NCBI GenBank assembly: GCA_034231615.1
Contig: CM067309.1
Coordinates: 40,729,181 to 40,793,180 of the forward strand
Reading direction: 5' to 3'
From: Meghimatium bilineatum
Lineage: Eukaryota; Mollusca; Gastropoda; Stylommatophora; Philomycidae
DNA length: 64,000 nucleotides
Shown: piece by piece, positions 1 through 34,908 of the stretch
Layout of the letters: each line of letters starts with the position of its first letter
Position numbering within the stretch: the stretch's first letter is position 1
The notes under the pieces: model-generated
Database searches by the model: none
What the model was told of the DNA's origin: nothing
Seen by the model: the letters and a program-made list of their open reading frames with translations, nothing else
Made by a program: the position numbers and the translations under genes

Positions 1-670
1 TGACTTATTCTGAATTAGTAGGCACTAGAAAATAGGAAAATTTTAGTCGAACATTATTTATACTTAGACTGTCTCTGTAAAATATGTGACAAAAACATTT
101 CAAATGTCAAATAAAATAAGAAATGCAAACTCAAAGTTAGAAGAATTGGTAGTGAAGAATTTGCACAATCTAGACCTAGAAGAAGAACATTGCTTTTCTA
201 CAAATTGCATGCCTTCAAAATTAAAATTCTTCATGCAAACTTAAATTATTTGAATATCTGTTTCATGTTTGAATGATTAACACACAGCTCAACTCGAATC
301 ATCATCGTCTCAAGTCTGTAGACTTTACTTTGCAAACTTAAAATTACAACTTAGAGACCTACCTGTCTTCTCTCAAAGCTTTCTCTTTCAATCTCCAGCG
401 ATGTTTTTCCTCGTTGACCAACAACTTTTGGTAAATGTATGGACGACATTTCAGTTTAAAATGGCTGAAATAAGATGTAATGTTAATCCTGTAATCCGAT
501 TAAATCAAACACTTGTTTGTGTAAACATTGTGTATATTTTCGTGCATATTATTATTTTATTCTGCTTCGTGTTCACTGCCCTCTATAACAAAGCCAAGAG
601 AAAACTACTCTTGATCTGGGTTTGTGTGTCGCTACGAGTTGCTGTCCCTTAGATATCAATCTGTCATTGT
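1..670. other. No gene recognised
   Basis: AT-rich sequence. An 83-codon open frame at 401-652 has no recognisable family and no supporting context, so I do not call it. Confidence 0.5.
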
Positions 671-675
671 TTGCG

Positions 676-932
676 TTTATTTTCAAACTCCCGCTGGATC
701 TCTCTTGTAGCAGGGCAATAGTTTTGCTAGATTTCCATCATGTGTAATCCAGAGAACTGAGATGCGATAGCTGCGCCTTTCGGTCTGACACATCCAACTT
801 CAGCATGACTTCTGGATCACTTTATCCTCTATTAAATGGGAAAGCTTACTGAACTTACTCAACCCCCAAAACCTTCTTAGTCACATTTTACGATGTGCAT
901 GGTAGGTAACAATAATAGTGTCACTAGCTTTG
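676..932 (-). mobile_element. SINE family A copy
   Basis: Antisense copy of the window's ~280-bp SINE: reads ttcaaactcccgctggatc, aggat/taatccagagaa, then gacacatccaacttcagcat and a degraded catgcatggtaggtaac end. Confidence 0.7.
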
Positions 933-934
933 TT

Positions 935-1540
935 CCATTTTCCACACCACATTGGCACCACTGTTCTAAACCACATAGCGCATTCCACGCCACGCATTGT
1001 TTTTTGTTTTTTCTTACTAGTCCTAATGTTGACATTAGATGTTGACAGCAGTAATCTTACTTTCGTGAACTGGGCTCACCAGATATAAATAGGGCTCTGT
1101 TTACTGATAGAAAACTTGACTATTGTGTCTTATATAGTCACTTTGACTAAACATAATGCTTTATTAATAAACTGTAATTTAGTCACAGTAAACAGAGAAC
1201 TTGTCACTTTATAGAAGGTGATTTTACGTTTGCAATCAAGGGGAGATAATAAGCACAATTGTCAACAGATTTGTTTTAATTAATTATTGTGTCAGAACAA
1301 AGTTAATAAATCTAGTCCTGTTGTACTTTATCTTTAAACTTGCATTTAAATTATTATTATTTTTGAATTTGTTTAATTGTATGCGTCTGTCTAAAATGTT
1401 AAGAAATATTATTATGAAACTCTTACACTTGGGTTGACTGATCGTTTCCTGTATACAAAAGCGAGAAATCGGGATGATATCCCCTTGAGACGGGGGGATT
1501 TTGTTATCTCTAATATTTCATGATTGCTCAACTTAGATTG
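935..1540. other. AT-rich intergenic, nothing recognised
   Basis: No open frame, tandem repeat or transposon end that I could support. Confidence 0.5.
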
Positions 1541-1544
1541 CTCA

Positions 1545-2290
1545 ATCTAAGTTTGACAATCTCCAACACTACTCAAATCAGATAGGGTTGAAAATCAACA
1601 CATCAAAAACTCATATACTAGATTTTACGAGTTCCAACGACAACATAGAAATTCAAAATGTTCCATTATTAAAAGTCAACAATTTTACATATTTAGGCAC
1701 CAATCTAGCATTGGATGGAGACTCATCATTAGGAAATTTTACACCGTATTGCCCTTGCAGCGGGTGTTTTCAATAAACTACGCAACATCTGAACGTCAAA
1801 CACTAAGAAAAACCACCAAACTCAAGTTGTTTAACTCCAACATCATCCCTATTCTATCATATGGGTGCGAAAGTTGGAAAGCCACAAAAGCCACAGATAA
1901 AAGACTCGACTCCTTTGAAAACAAATGCCTACGTACCATTCTGAACGTTAAGTGGAGTGACTTTAAATCTAACACTACTATAAGAGAGGAAAGCAAACAA
2001 ACCTATATATCTTCCTTCATTAGACAAAGGCGTTGGACTAACATCGGCCATGTTCTCAGAATGAACAGCCTAAGAATTCCCCAGCAATCACTATATTGGG
2101 TGCCACCTGGAGTAAGAAGAAGAGGGAGACCTAGAGAAACTCTACGAAGAACCATTAATAGAGAAGGTATGTCAATGAACCTAAACAACACGCAACAATT
2201 GAAAGACCTGGCAACACAAAGACAGAAATGGAAAGCTATGGTTTGTGCCCTATGCGCCGCCTATGGCCCTGGAGGAACATAACATAACAA
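1545..2290 (+). mobile_element. LINE fragment, reverse-transcriptase C-terminal part
   Basis: Translates as SNQIGLKINTSKTHILDF, FTYLGTNLALDGD (RT thumb), then YGCESW, RRWTNIGHVLRMNSLRIP, RRRGRPRETLRRTINREG and RQKWKAMVCALCA, the usual end of several RTE/CR1-like LINEs. It is 5'-truncated, with a frameshift near 1740 and a stop near 1793. A close antisense copy lies at 29925-30368. Confidence 0.85.
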
Positions 2291-2529
2291 TATTTCATGG
2301 CAGTGTGTTCTGATATAGTCTAACACCTCTAATTTGTTGTCCGCTGGTCGAAAGAGGCATGTCTTTCCAAAAGAGTCAAACTCATTAGCTACCTACCACC
2401 AGTACCTGATGGACTCAGGGTAGAATTGTATTAACACTTATTCTACACACAAGGCCCGCTGTTATTAAAAGTTCATCTAGAATCGTTTGAAAGAAACGAG
2501 CATCCACCCAGCTTCATAATGTTACGTTC

Positions 2530-2845
2530 AAGTTGCAGATATGATGCTTCTGAGATATGATGCTTCAAGTGAATTATTTCACCGGTGTAGAATTTCTTTG
2601 GTGCGTGTTTGTAGTCTACATTTAATGGTACATCATATTATTGACAAGCTTTTGTTTTTGTATGTCTAATGATTTTCTTTGTTATTGAATTAACTTATCT
2701 GTATTGCATATAATATTTGGCTTTGCTTGCAACCCATGTCTGGAATATTTGTTTCTGATCGTTCTCGCTAGCACACATCTCTCAGTCACTTCCCTTATAT
2801 CAAAGAACAGAAATAACTGGTGTCTGGCACATTGTATAATGGAGC
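2530..2845 (-). mobile_element. LINE fragment (same family as 5175-5895)
   Basis: About 310 bases clearly homologous to 5583-5898 (shared tgattttctttgtta and cccatgtctggaat segments). The larger copy reads as antisense reverse transcriptase. This piece is too decayed to read alone. Confidence 0.65.
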
Positions 2846-2849
2846 TCAT

Positions 2850-3600
2850 ACTGACACGCATCCGTAAAGACATCAGACAAAGCGCTACTGAACAACTACA
2901 GGTCCATATCTCTTCTAAGCACAGACTACAAAATTTGAATCAAACCCCTAACAAACTACAACCAGTCATGAACAAACTCATTAATGAAAATCAAAAGTGC
3001 AGTGTCCAACACAGAAACATACACCAACACGCACATTTCATGAGATTTAGTCAATTACACACACGACACATACACCACCACGCACATTTCATGAGATTTA
3101 GTCAATTACACACACGACACATACACCACCACGCACATTTCATGAGATTTAGTCAAGTACACACACGACACAGAAAGTATATCATCAATATTCTCTCTCG
3201 ACCAAGAGAAGGCATTTGATAGACTATCGCACACACATACCTACACAAAAATGCATCACAGGGGTAAACCAGTCTTAGTGAACCACTAGTTTACTGAGAA
3301 TTTCAGGTTAACGAGATCGGTTAGACAGGACTGCTCACTCTCGCCGCTTCTCTATGTTCCAGCTCTAGAACCACTTCTTGAAAAGATCAGACAAGACACC
3401 ACAATCTCAGGCACTTTCATTCCATGGAAATAAGAGCAAAAGATGTGCGCATATACGGACAAAACTGCTTTCTTCCCACCCAAAGAAAGGCCCATCCGAA
3501 ATATTTTGGTTACATTCACGGAATTTGGAACCGGCAGTGGTTCCAAACTGAATGTCCAAAAATCATTTGTTATCATGGGTCTAGGTAAGTGGAAAAACAA
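2850..3600 (+). mobile_element. L1/Tx1-like LINE reverse-transcriptase fragment
   Basis: Shows PVMNKLINENQKC, then DQEKAFDRLSHTYL, GCSLSPLLYVPALEPLLEKI (frame-shifted pieces), and GTGSGSKLNVQKSFVIMGLG: RT motifs in L1/Tx1 order. The region is broken by frameshifts, and the YADD box reads YTDK. Confidence 0.75.
3025..3172. repeat. 51-bp tandem repeat, three copies, inside LINE
   Basis: Unit contains cacgcacatttcatgag and ttagtcaattacacacacg. It expanded inside the L1/Tx1-like RT frame, between the NENQKC and DQEKAFD motifs. Confidence 0.9.
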
Positions 3601-3935
3601 AACACATTTTCCCTATAACATAACAATAACAAAAAACATCGGACTATACGGCACAACATTCCCATCACACCATACACAAAGTACATATTATCCACAAAAC
3701 TACGCCTGTTTGGTCATATAAAGAGACACAAACTGTTTAGAAAGACAAATAATGGAGGGAAGAGTACCTGGGTAGAGGAGAAAGGGCAGACCAAGAAGAC
3801 GATGGACTGACGACATTAAAGATAACATGAATACATCGCTAGAAAATGCAAGCCACATCGCCCAAGATAGAGAGAGGTTCAGAGAGTTCATTGGGAAGAC
3901 AACGTTCTGGAAGGAATACGTCACATGACACAAAA
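3600..3935 (+). mobile_element. LINE 3' fragment (WKEYVT family)
   Basis: Across frameshifts reads LFGHIKRHKLFRK, GRPRRRWTDDIKDN and FRE.IGKTTFWKEYVT. Same family as 9149-9555. It abuts the L1/Tx1-like piece directly, giving a chimeric block. Confidence 0.7.
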
Positions 3936-4059
3936 CCACATGGTATAACATTGTTAAACAGATCAATCTATTCTGAGTGGTAACAGTGTGATACAGACCT
4001 AATTCAACACTACTTATAGTCAAATTGTCATAATTTCACTGAGGAAAATTAATCAATCT

Positions 4060-4400
4060 TATAGATTTGTCATAAAATCGTTCTCTAAAGCTAGATCTAG
4101 TCCAGTGTATGTTTCTGTGTTGGTCTTCGTGAATGAGCTTGTTCATGTCTTGATTTAGTTTGTTTGGGATTTTATTATAATTGTGTTGTCTGTGGTTAGA
4201 AGCGATATATGTCTGTGGTTTTTCAGTAGCGTTTTGTATGATGTCTTTAGCGATGAGCGTGATGTATGCCATGTTGAAACTGGGTGGGAGATCATTCTTT
4301 CGAATTATTCTAGGTAGACTTATAGTGGTCCTAGGATGAAGAAGAAGTGTTAATATCAAATCTGTCTGAGTCCTAGTGATTTGTATTTCTGCATTGTCTT
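4060..4400 (-). mobile_element. L1/Tx1-like LINE RT fragment, antisense
   Basis: Reads NDLPPSFNMAYITLIAKD and NKIPNKLNQDMNKLIHEDQ, the start of an L1-type RT domain. It overlaps in family with 2850-3600 but lies on the other strand. Confidence 0.75.
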
Positions 4401-4437
4401 TACAGAAGAATTCTACGAATTTCCTATAGGGAATATA

Positions 4438-4775
4438 AGACCAATGTGTACGTACGAAATAAAGTAGAGATGTGTGCAGGTGTCCAGGAGCCATTGCATT
4501 CAATAGTGAAACGACGAAAACTAGCATGGTTCGGACATGTATGCAGGCACAATTCCTTGTCAAAAACAATACTGCAGGGAACTGTCGAGGGTGGAAGAAG
4601 CAGAGGAGGTCAAATAAAGACATGGACAGACAACATCAAGGAATGGACAGGGCTAGATATTTCCACACTCATCCGCATCGCTGAGGATAGAATTCGCTGG
4701 AGGACTCTGTGTGCTGAAGCTTCCAATGTGGTACCCCTACGACACTCAAGGGTTATGGGTTTTATTGATTGATTG
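4438..4775 (+). mobile_element. LINE 3' fragment (FGHVCRHNSL family)
   Basis: Reads VKRRKLAWFGHVCRHNSLSK, GTVEGGRSRGGQIKTWTDNI and KEWTGLDISTLIRIAEDR: the C-terminus of a common animal LINE, ending in a TTGATTGATTGATTG run. One frame is open for 108 codons. Confidence 0.85.
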
Positions 4776-5174
4776 ATTGTCTTTACTGCTGCAGCTATGT
4801 ATTCCAGTGTCAGTTCGGTGTCTCGTTTTTTTGTGTGAGTTTCTTTGCGTGTTGCAGAAATTTGTCTTGTGTATAAAGATGTCTGTGGTAGTCTTCAAAT
4901 GCTTGTGTTACTTCATGTGGTTCTGTCTACATATTTCATTGTAAGTACAATATCTGTCTTATTTGTCTGCTGCGTTGTATGTTCTGTTCTATAGGCATGT
5001 ACTGGGTGTTTCTTGTGTTATTGTGTTCAGTCTTGTTCTCAGAAGAGCATCATGGAACCAATGGTTTCTGTACTATTACAACTCTTCCCAACAAATTTAT
5101 ACTTTATATTTGTGCATCATGTCCAGTTTTTACTAACGAATGAAATCATTTGATCTTTGTGCAAACTAATTATT

Positions 5175-5895
5175 GTGTCTTTAAAAAAAGAAATGTTACC
5201 ACTTCAGACACACGATGAGGGACACTATCTGGTGGTAGTCTGGAAGCATGTGAAAACCACTTAATCTGTTGTCTTCTGATGTTATTCAGGACTGATATTG
5301 TGTTTGTTAGTCTTCTGATGTTTTCATTTGTGATTCTGTCTCTTATTGTTACTACGAGGATTATTCGTAGATAAGTCATTTCTGTTGAAGTTTTCTTTTG
5401 GCTTCTGTTGTTAGTGTCCACGTATGACATTGGTAGCATAGTGATAGTATGATGATCATTTTATATAGTGTAGTTTTTGGTGTTCATGTTCACATATTTG
5501 TTTTTGAAAATAGGAGACATCTGCAAAAAGATCTGGTATGCTGTGTTGCATCTATGTTGGATTTTTGGGGTGTTTTTCCCAGTTGAAGATATGCTGCTTC
5601 CATGATAAGTGAATTATTTCCCCTGTGTAGAATTTCTTTGGTGCTTTTTTTGTACTCTACATGTAATGATTCATCATATTATTGCCATACTTTGGTTTTT
5701 GCATGTTTAATGATTTTCTTTGTTAGTGATTTAGCTTATCTATACCCAATATAAAATTTGTCTTTGTTTGCAGCCCATGTCTGGAATTTCTGTTTCTCAT
5801 CTGTCTCGTAGCGTACATCTCTCTGACACTTCTCATATAATTAAGCAGAAATAACTGTTGTCTGGCACATTCATAAAGGAGCACATATTGACAAT
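5175..5895 (-). mobile_element. LINE RT fragment, antisense
   Basis: Reads FTYHGSSISSTGKNTPKIQH (thumb), then TIRDRITNENIRRLTNTISV and QIKWFSHASRLPPDSVPHR. Same family as 31690-33830. Confidence 0.8.
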
Positions 5896-5904
5896 ATCTA
5901 GTTC

Positions 5905-6198
5905 AACGTAATCTCATTCTTTATTGTGACATAGTCAGGGACTCAGTTGTGTACTGGCTACCTTTATTCTTTATTGTGACATAGTCAGGGACTCAGTTGT
6001 GTACTGGCTACCTTTATTCTTTATTGTGACAGTCAGGGACTCAGTTGTGTACTGGCTACCTTTATTCTTTATTGTGACATAGTCAGGGACTCAGTTGTGT
6101 ACTGGCTACCTTTATTGTGACATAGTCAGGGACACAGTTGTGTACTGGCTACCTTTATTGTGACATAGTCAGGGACTCAGTTGTGTACTGGCTATTAA
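5905..6198. repeat. ~50-bp minisatellite, six copies
   Basis: Unit: ttattgtgacatagtcaggg followed by actcagttgtgtactggcta and cctttattc; some units lack part of the sequence. Confidence 0.95.
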
Positions 6199-6427
6199 TC
6201 AAGTGGTTCTGGATTGATTCCCAGCTTAGGGAAATTCTTTCCAATGCAAACAGCTTCAGGACTCAAATCTCATGAAATAGACACCAAAACAAATCTAGCA
6301 TAGCAAATTTAGTTGTTCTGATGCTAACTACATCAGCTTATAGTACTGTAAGACACAAACACAGACATGACAACATAAAAATCCTGCTCGCATATTTTAA
6401 TTGTGTTGTCTGTCATAGCCATATCTG

Positions 6428-6500
6428 TTGGAGTGTCGCATGGCTGAGAGGTTAAGAGTTCGCATCACATCCATGAGGTCAAGTGTTACTCCTGCTAAGG
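6428..6500 (+). repeat. tRNA-like SINE head (weak)
   Basis: Contains tggctgagaggttaaga (A-box-like) and, 40 bases on, a poor B-box match ggtcaagtgtt. It does not make a proper cloverleaf, so it is probably a decayed SINE head. Confidence 0.35.
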
Positions 6501-6639
6501 ACTGGTTTGTTTCTCTCTCTCTGAGAGTTAATATAAACACATGACGTGGCGATAGCAATGACATGTGGCATTTGTCACACATCTACGCATACTCCTTCTT
6601 TGAAACTCCCTAACTCTGCAGAAAACATGTATCGGATCA

Positions 6640-6995
6640 TTGACGCAAATCCCCATCGAGGCCAACTCCTTGACGTGGAAATGGGGCTTACTCCAGCCAA
6701 CAGAAGCTGGAAACTAAGATTGGTCAGGCCAACCCAATATCAAGCAGGGCCACAGTCCTGCCCAAGCAAGGTGCTGAAGTCAGAGACACCAGACCGAGAG
6801 GCACACCAGCAACCATGGTATCATGCAATCCATATAGTTGACATGTCTGCACGACTAACCTGCAATACACTAAAGCAGTTAAGGGAAGAACACTGGCCCA
6901 CAGAGATGGATATCCACAGAAAGATGTGTGGGAGCACTGAGGAGCTTTCAAATACAGCAGCATTTATTAAGAAAACAGAACTTGCTGTGTAAACA
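6640..6995 (+). mobile_element. RNase H-LINE C-terminal fragment
   Basis: A 148-codon frame ends EEHWPTEMDIHRKMCGSTEE then LSNTAAFIKKTELAV, the typical last segment after the RNase H domain of I/Jockey-like LINEs. Related pieces lie at 17515-17655, 33925-34060 and 46375-46455. Confidence 0.75.
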
Positions 6996-7009
6996 AGTCA
7001 AAGATTGGC

Positions 7010-7118
7010 GCAAATAAAATGGCGACACAATGCACTTCCATTCTCTGGACTACATCCAACTGGAAATCTCTACGGCCATTGTTCTATTATAAGAGAAATC
7101 CAGCGGAAGTTTGAGAAT
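7010..7118 (+). mobile_element. SINE family A/B fragment
   Basis: cgacacaatgcacttccatt, ctctggactacatccaactg and gcggaagtttgagaatga match the SINE 3' half. Confidence 0.65.
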
Positions 7119-7119
7119 G

Positions 7120-7890
7120 AAACTCCTTAATGGGATATATGCAGCAGTATTGAGAAATAATTTTTTTTTTCAACTTATCATAACCAATTGGGTTTCAATC
7201 CATCAAGTGCCACGCTGTGAGGCGTAGGCGACCATGTTTTTCCACAACTCAGTCTCATGTTATTAATTAGTTCTGTATGTGACATCCTCTCGCATCACAG
7301 TGACAACCAATCCAGAAACTTCTCTCTTTGTCTTTTCCCTTCTAGATCTTTTCAGAAGTTGCTAAATGTTCAAGCTTTGCTTTTATTATCACATACCCTA
7401 CTTTATTATCACATACCGTACAATCCTTGAATGTATGCTTATAATTTTTGTCTTTTTACTCCAGCATCTTTGAGGACTTCTACATTACTTTTCTTGGATG
7501 TACATTATTTTTCAATAATATGTACTTACTGCGCAAAACTGAAATCCAACAGGTAAATTCAGGAATAGGGTAATAAATATTTGCTAATAACTAAAGACAC
7601 ATAATAGCACACACAAATCAACGTTTTGACCAAAAGGCCTTTATCAAGACAAAAATAAAACATACTACATAAAAAAGCAACACAGTATTTGGTAGGGATA
7701 TTAATTTTATATTTATGAACTCAAGTGCAGAACAAGACACAGGATCTTCAAACCAGTACATACACTTGTCTAGTGATTTTAACATAATTTGTATGCTTCA
7801 TCGCTCATCAAGTTTAACTATGTCAGCTTTGGTAAACAACATTCTGTTTTCCAGCCTACATCACAATAACCACAAGTTTGAGAACAAGCT
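7120..7890. other. Intergenic, nothing firm
   Basis: Around 7205-7330 are scattered matches to the antisense 'ITYAIRHGT' LINE tail (ccacgctgtgaggcgtaggc). Otherwise nothing I can name. Confidence 0.35.
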
Positions 7891-7894
7891 CACA

Positions 7895-8030
7895 AGATGC
7901 TACATGAAAAATAATGCATAATCTCTCAGCCAATCATACAGCACATGAAAAATAATGCAATCGTTCTCAGCCAATCATACAGCACATGAAAAATAATGCA
8001 AGAGTTCTCAACCAATCATATACATGATCA
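7895..8030. repeat. 41-bp repeat, three copies, beyond the PES1 stop
   Basis: Unit contains catgaaaaataatgca and tctcagccaatcatacagca. It would fall in the PES1 3' untranslated region or just past it. Confidence 0.9.
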
Positions 8031-8054
8031 CACCAACTTTTAAATTCACAATCA

Positions 8055-31029
<22,975 letters not shown>

Positions 31030-31110
31030 TTTGTATAATTAATTATAAACTAATCCAACGAGAACTCAATTGAAGTCAGGGTGTGTTGTATAGTTTGTTT
31101 CTCTGACCAA

Positions 31111-31130
31111 AACATGTGCTTCCGGTCAAA
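31111..31130 (-). promoter_or_regulatory. Possible PES1 promoter elements (E-box, ETS core)
   Basis: About 85-100 bases upstream of the PES1 ATG, the minus strand reads ACCGGAAGC (an ETS/GABP-type core) followed by CACATG (a non-canonical E-box). Both types are common in promoters of ribosome-biogenesis genes, and mammalian PES1 responds to MYC. The motifs are seen; binding is inferred. Confidence 0.35.
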
Positions 31131-31194
31131 GTACACAACAAAATCTAAGTAACGAGCTAGAACAGAAACAAATGTTTGCAAAATTGTGTTCTTT

Positions 31195-31680
31195 ATTATC
31201 AAGTACCATGCCGGCTGGCGTAGGCGATCATGGCTCTCCGCAGCTCTCTACCTCCAATAGTATATATCAGGATCGTTGTTGTTTCCCTGGAGTGCCAGAT
31301 TGTTAAACTGCAATATTTTCTTACGTTGTCCCTCTCTGTATTTGCTGCCTTCAATCTTGCCTGTTGTGACTATTTTCTCCTAACTTTCTTGTCGAATAAC
31401 GAGGCCAAAATGAAGATTGTCTTTTTCTTATATTATTGATTAAGCTCCGTATCGTACTTGACTCTATCAACACCTTCAAGTTAGTTTTCCTGGTAGTCCA
31501 TAGTATTCTCGGCAATCTTCTGTAGAACTTCATTTCTACTGCCTCTAACTTCCCACTTTCCTGTGTTTTTTATTGCCCAATACTCGCATCCATATGTTAG
31601 TATAAGAGTTATATAGCACTGCAGAACTCACTTCCACACTTCTAATGACAATGTTATATTACACAATATAATTTTCATTT
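31195..31680 (-). mobile_element. LINE 3' fragment (ITYAIRHGT family)
   Basis: Minus strand reads RKTNLKVLIESSTIRS, MKFYRRLPRILWT and ends at the same agtaccatgccggctggcgt sequence as 18357 (tgccatgccggatggcgt). Lies just upstream of the PES1 promoter. Confidence 0.82.
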
Positions 31681-31689
31681 TTCTGAAAG

Positions 31690-33830
31690 TTGTTTTTGTC
31701 TGCCCTGTTCTTCTTCTTATTTCTGTTGAACTTCTTCCATCTGCTGTAATCTATCTATTCATCTATACGCTGTGGCCCTTGTTTGCCTTGCGGCATCAGG
31801 GGTAGAAGAGTTATCTGGAGATGGTCTTCTTGTGTGATGTTTGTAAACTTGTTCCTGTGGTTTATTTTATTTCTGTTGTCCATATTTTATATGGTCTGTC
31901 TCTGGCTTTATAGTCGTGATGTTTATATATCATGGACATCTGTGGCATGCTATCTGTTGGTATCCTGGAAGCGTGTGAAAACCACTTGATATGTCGTCTC
32001 TTGATGTGTTCCAATACTGGTATTGTTTTGGTTATCTGTGTGATGTTATCGTTTCTAATTCTATCTCTTAATGACAATCTATTCTTCTTAGACATGTCAC
32101 ATCTGCAGTCACTTTTTTATTTTGTATCGTGCTGTAATTGTCCAGGTTAAAAATACGCGTCATCTGTCCTAGGATCTGGTATGTTTTGTTGCATCTATTT
32201 TGTATCTCTTTACTGTTTTTCCCTTCACGCGATATAATGCTTCCTAAGTAAGTGAACTCCTTCACCTGTTTAAGGTGTTTATTATCGATGGAGGTAGTAA
32301 TATTTCTTTCTTTTGCTATTGCCATTGTTTCGGTCTTTTCAGTATTAATCTTTATGATACATTTTTGACATGTTGTGTGGAGTATGTTCATATGTTCTTG
32401 AAATTTGTATTCTGATGTCGCTATTAGTACTTAGTCGTCTGCAAAGAGTAGTTCTTTCAAGTTGTTTTTCATGTTATCTTCTTCGCTGGTACTTGTTTGT
32501 TTACAGATGTGGTCGATATATGTTATAAAAAGTGTGTGAGGGGGGGGGAATAGGACACATCCCTGGCGAACTCCTGATTGGATTTTGAACTTATTCGATA
32601 TTCCTGCATTTGCTCTTACTTCACATTGACTATTAGTATGAATGCCGTCCGTGTGTTGCCGGGACTCAAGAGGGGAGTAAAGAATAGTCACACTGTTTAC
32701 CGTCCATACATGTCGTAAGAGGTGACTAAGGGGTTTATATCATGGAGTTGGCTGTCCCATCACATATAGGGTCAATATGACCCAAAGTCATGCTAAAGTC
32801 GGATGTATCAGTCCGAAAGGCGCAGATATCGCAACATAGCTGTAGCCCATGGCACAATGCATTCCGTTTTCTGGACTACATCCTGCTAATCTGGAGGAGT
32901 TTGAGAATGAACGATTAAGAAGAAGAAGATTATAAATGCCCTTGTATATATTTATTAAATGTTCTGGTATTCCATATAATGATTGTGTTTTCCATAGTTG
33001 TTATCTTTCTACTCTGTCAAAGGCCTTTACTTGGTTGACGAATGCGATGTATAATTCTGTGTTGTTTTCTGTGGCTCTTTCTGTTTAGCTGTCTAAATGT
33101 AGATATAGCATCCACACGGTTTTTGTTCTTACGGAAGCTCAGTTGGGTACTTTTAAGTTGTTGTTCAATGTATAATCGTAATAGTTCTAATATTTTGTTA
33201 AAAATGTTCCTTGTGTGTCTAAGTAAGGATATCCCTTTGTATTTTGTGCAATTTCTCTTACTGCCTTTTTTCTTCCATATGGGAATGATTGTCGCGTTTC
33301 TTCAGTCTTATGGTGTTTCTTGTTTCTTCCATATTACATCGAAAAATCTGTGTAGCCATTTGTTCCCGTTCTCTGCTGCTGCTTTGATATGTTCTGTTTG
33401 TATGTTATCAGAGCCTGCTGCTTTGTTTATTGGTGCTTTGTTATTGCATTTTCTACTTCCGATAGTAATATATTTCGTTCTAAGTTCGCTAATGTAGTGT
33501 TTATTGTCGTGTCGTCTTCTCCTTCCTGTAGGTTTAGTATCTCTTTGAAATAGTGTTGCCATTTTCCCACTATTTAATTCGATTCTTTTAGTGCATTATC
33601 GTTTTCGTATTTATTATTCCTGTTGGTTCGTATATATCTTCTTTGTTTCTCGTGTTCTAAATTTTCTTGTAGAACCTCTTTTGTGCATTTTTATAATCTT
33701 TGTTGAGCATGTCTCCATATTTTTTCCGTGAGTTTTTTTCTTCTTTCGTTCACTTAAAACTTGTCCATATCTGTATTTTTGTATATTGACATTCCCATTG
33801 TGTTTTGTACGTGGCATCCTGATTAATTAT
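31690..33830 (-). mobile_element. LINE, longest RT stretch in the window, with a SINE inside
   Basis: Minus-strand order: PRTKHNGNVNIQKYRYGQVL, KAAGSDNIQTEHIKAAAENG (pre-RT), then after the SINE QSGVRQGCVLFPP and LKELLFADD (RT catalytic motif), KQVKEFTYLGSIISREGKNS, LRDRIRNDNITQITKTIPVL, KRRHIKWFSHASRIPTDSMP. Broken by several frameshifts and stops. Confidence 0.88.
32647..32930 (+). mobile_element. SINE family A, full length, nested in a LINE
   Basis: gtccgtgtgttgccgggact ... gaacgattaagaagaagaag. Flanks tatgaatgcc (32637-32646) and tataaatgcc (32931-32940) are a target duplication with one difference. Confidence 0.92.
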
Positions 33831-33905
33831 GCACATTTTGGCTGGTTATCATGATTAATTATGCACATTTTGGCTGGTTATCCTGATTAATTATGCACCC
33901 TTTGG
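33810..33905. repeat. 33-bp repeat, three copies
   Basis: cctgattaattatgcacatt then ttggctggttat. Confidence 0.92.
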
Positions 33906-33924
33906 CTGGTTGCCTCCATCTACA

Positions 33925-34060
33925 GCACTCTGCTTACTTAGGCAGGACTGTGGTCCTGCTCGAGTGGGACTGTCCGACCAGTGTTAGTCTCCAGCTGCTT
34001 CTGACAGAATTAAGCCCCTTCACCACTTCAATGTGCTGACCGCGATGGGGTTTACATAAT
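33925..34060 (-). mobile_element. RNase H-LINE fragment
   Basis: Antisense homolog of 6640-6760 (shared caggactgtggtcctgc and ctccagctgcttctg segments). Confidence 0.6.
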
Positions 34061-34324
34061 TTTCTTGGAATTTGTTTTTGCTGTATTGTATTTTATGTAA
34101 CCTACTTGGTTTTTACATTTGACCCATTTCTTATATTTCTGTTTCTTTTCTCTTGTGACTTTTTTTGACTTCTTCATTCCACCATACTGTTATCCATTAT
34201 CATCCGACAGGCCATAGATGCACTTGCTTTATCAATATTATGTGGCGTCTCCGCAACGAAGGTTGGCTGTAAGACATCACAAATTATCGGTCCATAATCT
34301 TGGTGCTGCACTCTGCTAGACTGT

Positions 34325-34680
34325 AACCCGTCCTTCTCGCAATGTTACTCCCCCCCACATGTATCTCTGTTTCCCTCTTGATCGCCTCCGCTCCACCTTA
34401 CCCTCAAGCAAGGTCTTCAACAAGGTGTCATGTCTTTTAATATGTCCAAAATATTTTATTTGTTTCATCTTTATTTTCTTTAATAAATCTTTCTTATTAA
34501 GTAATAATTCTTTCTCAAATATTGTTAGAACCTCTTTATTGTCTTTTCTTCTCTTTCCATGATGTTCTCCCTATCTCAAAGACACTTTTCTTCTTCTTCT
34601 TTCGTTCACTTGAAACATGTCTATATCTGTAATTCTGTCTCCTTAATAAAACTCCCTGTCTTTTGTAGTTCCTCAAAGAC
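34325..34680 (-). mobile_element. LINE 3' fragment
   Basis: Minus strand reads KMKQIKYFGHIKRHDTLLK, LEGKVERRRSRGKQR. Same family as 41530-41800. Confidence 0.7.
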
Positions 34681-34908
34681 ATCAATTCTGTCTTCTTAAA
34701 ACCACCTGCGCAATTCCCTCATCAATGGCACACAGGCATTGCTATTGTTAACGGCTGTTACTTGAACTAACCTAAAACCTAGATCCCCAGTTAGTTCCCT
34801 TGTCAAGGGAGAGCATTTCAATGTCTTGTAGTCCTTCCATGAAATCTAGCAAAATAACGCATTTTTGGTGTAACTTTTAGTTTTGTGTGGAAGAATCCGT
34901 ATGAGATA

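Noticed and set aside
401-652. 83-codon open frame with hydrophobic segment
   Set aside because: No recognisable family, no splice context, and such frames occur by chance in AT-rich sequence.
5905-6198. Regular array that might suggest CRISPR
   Set aside because: Units are directly adjacent with no unique spacers; this is a eukaryotic minisatellite, as are all other arrays here.
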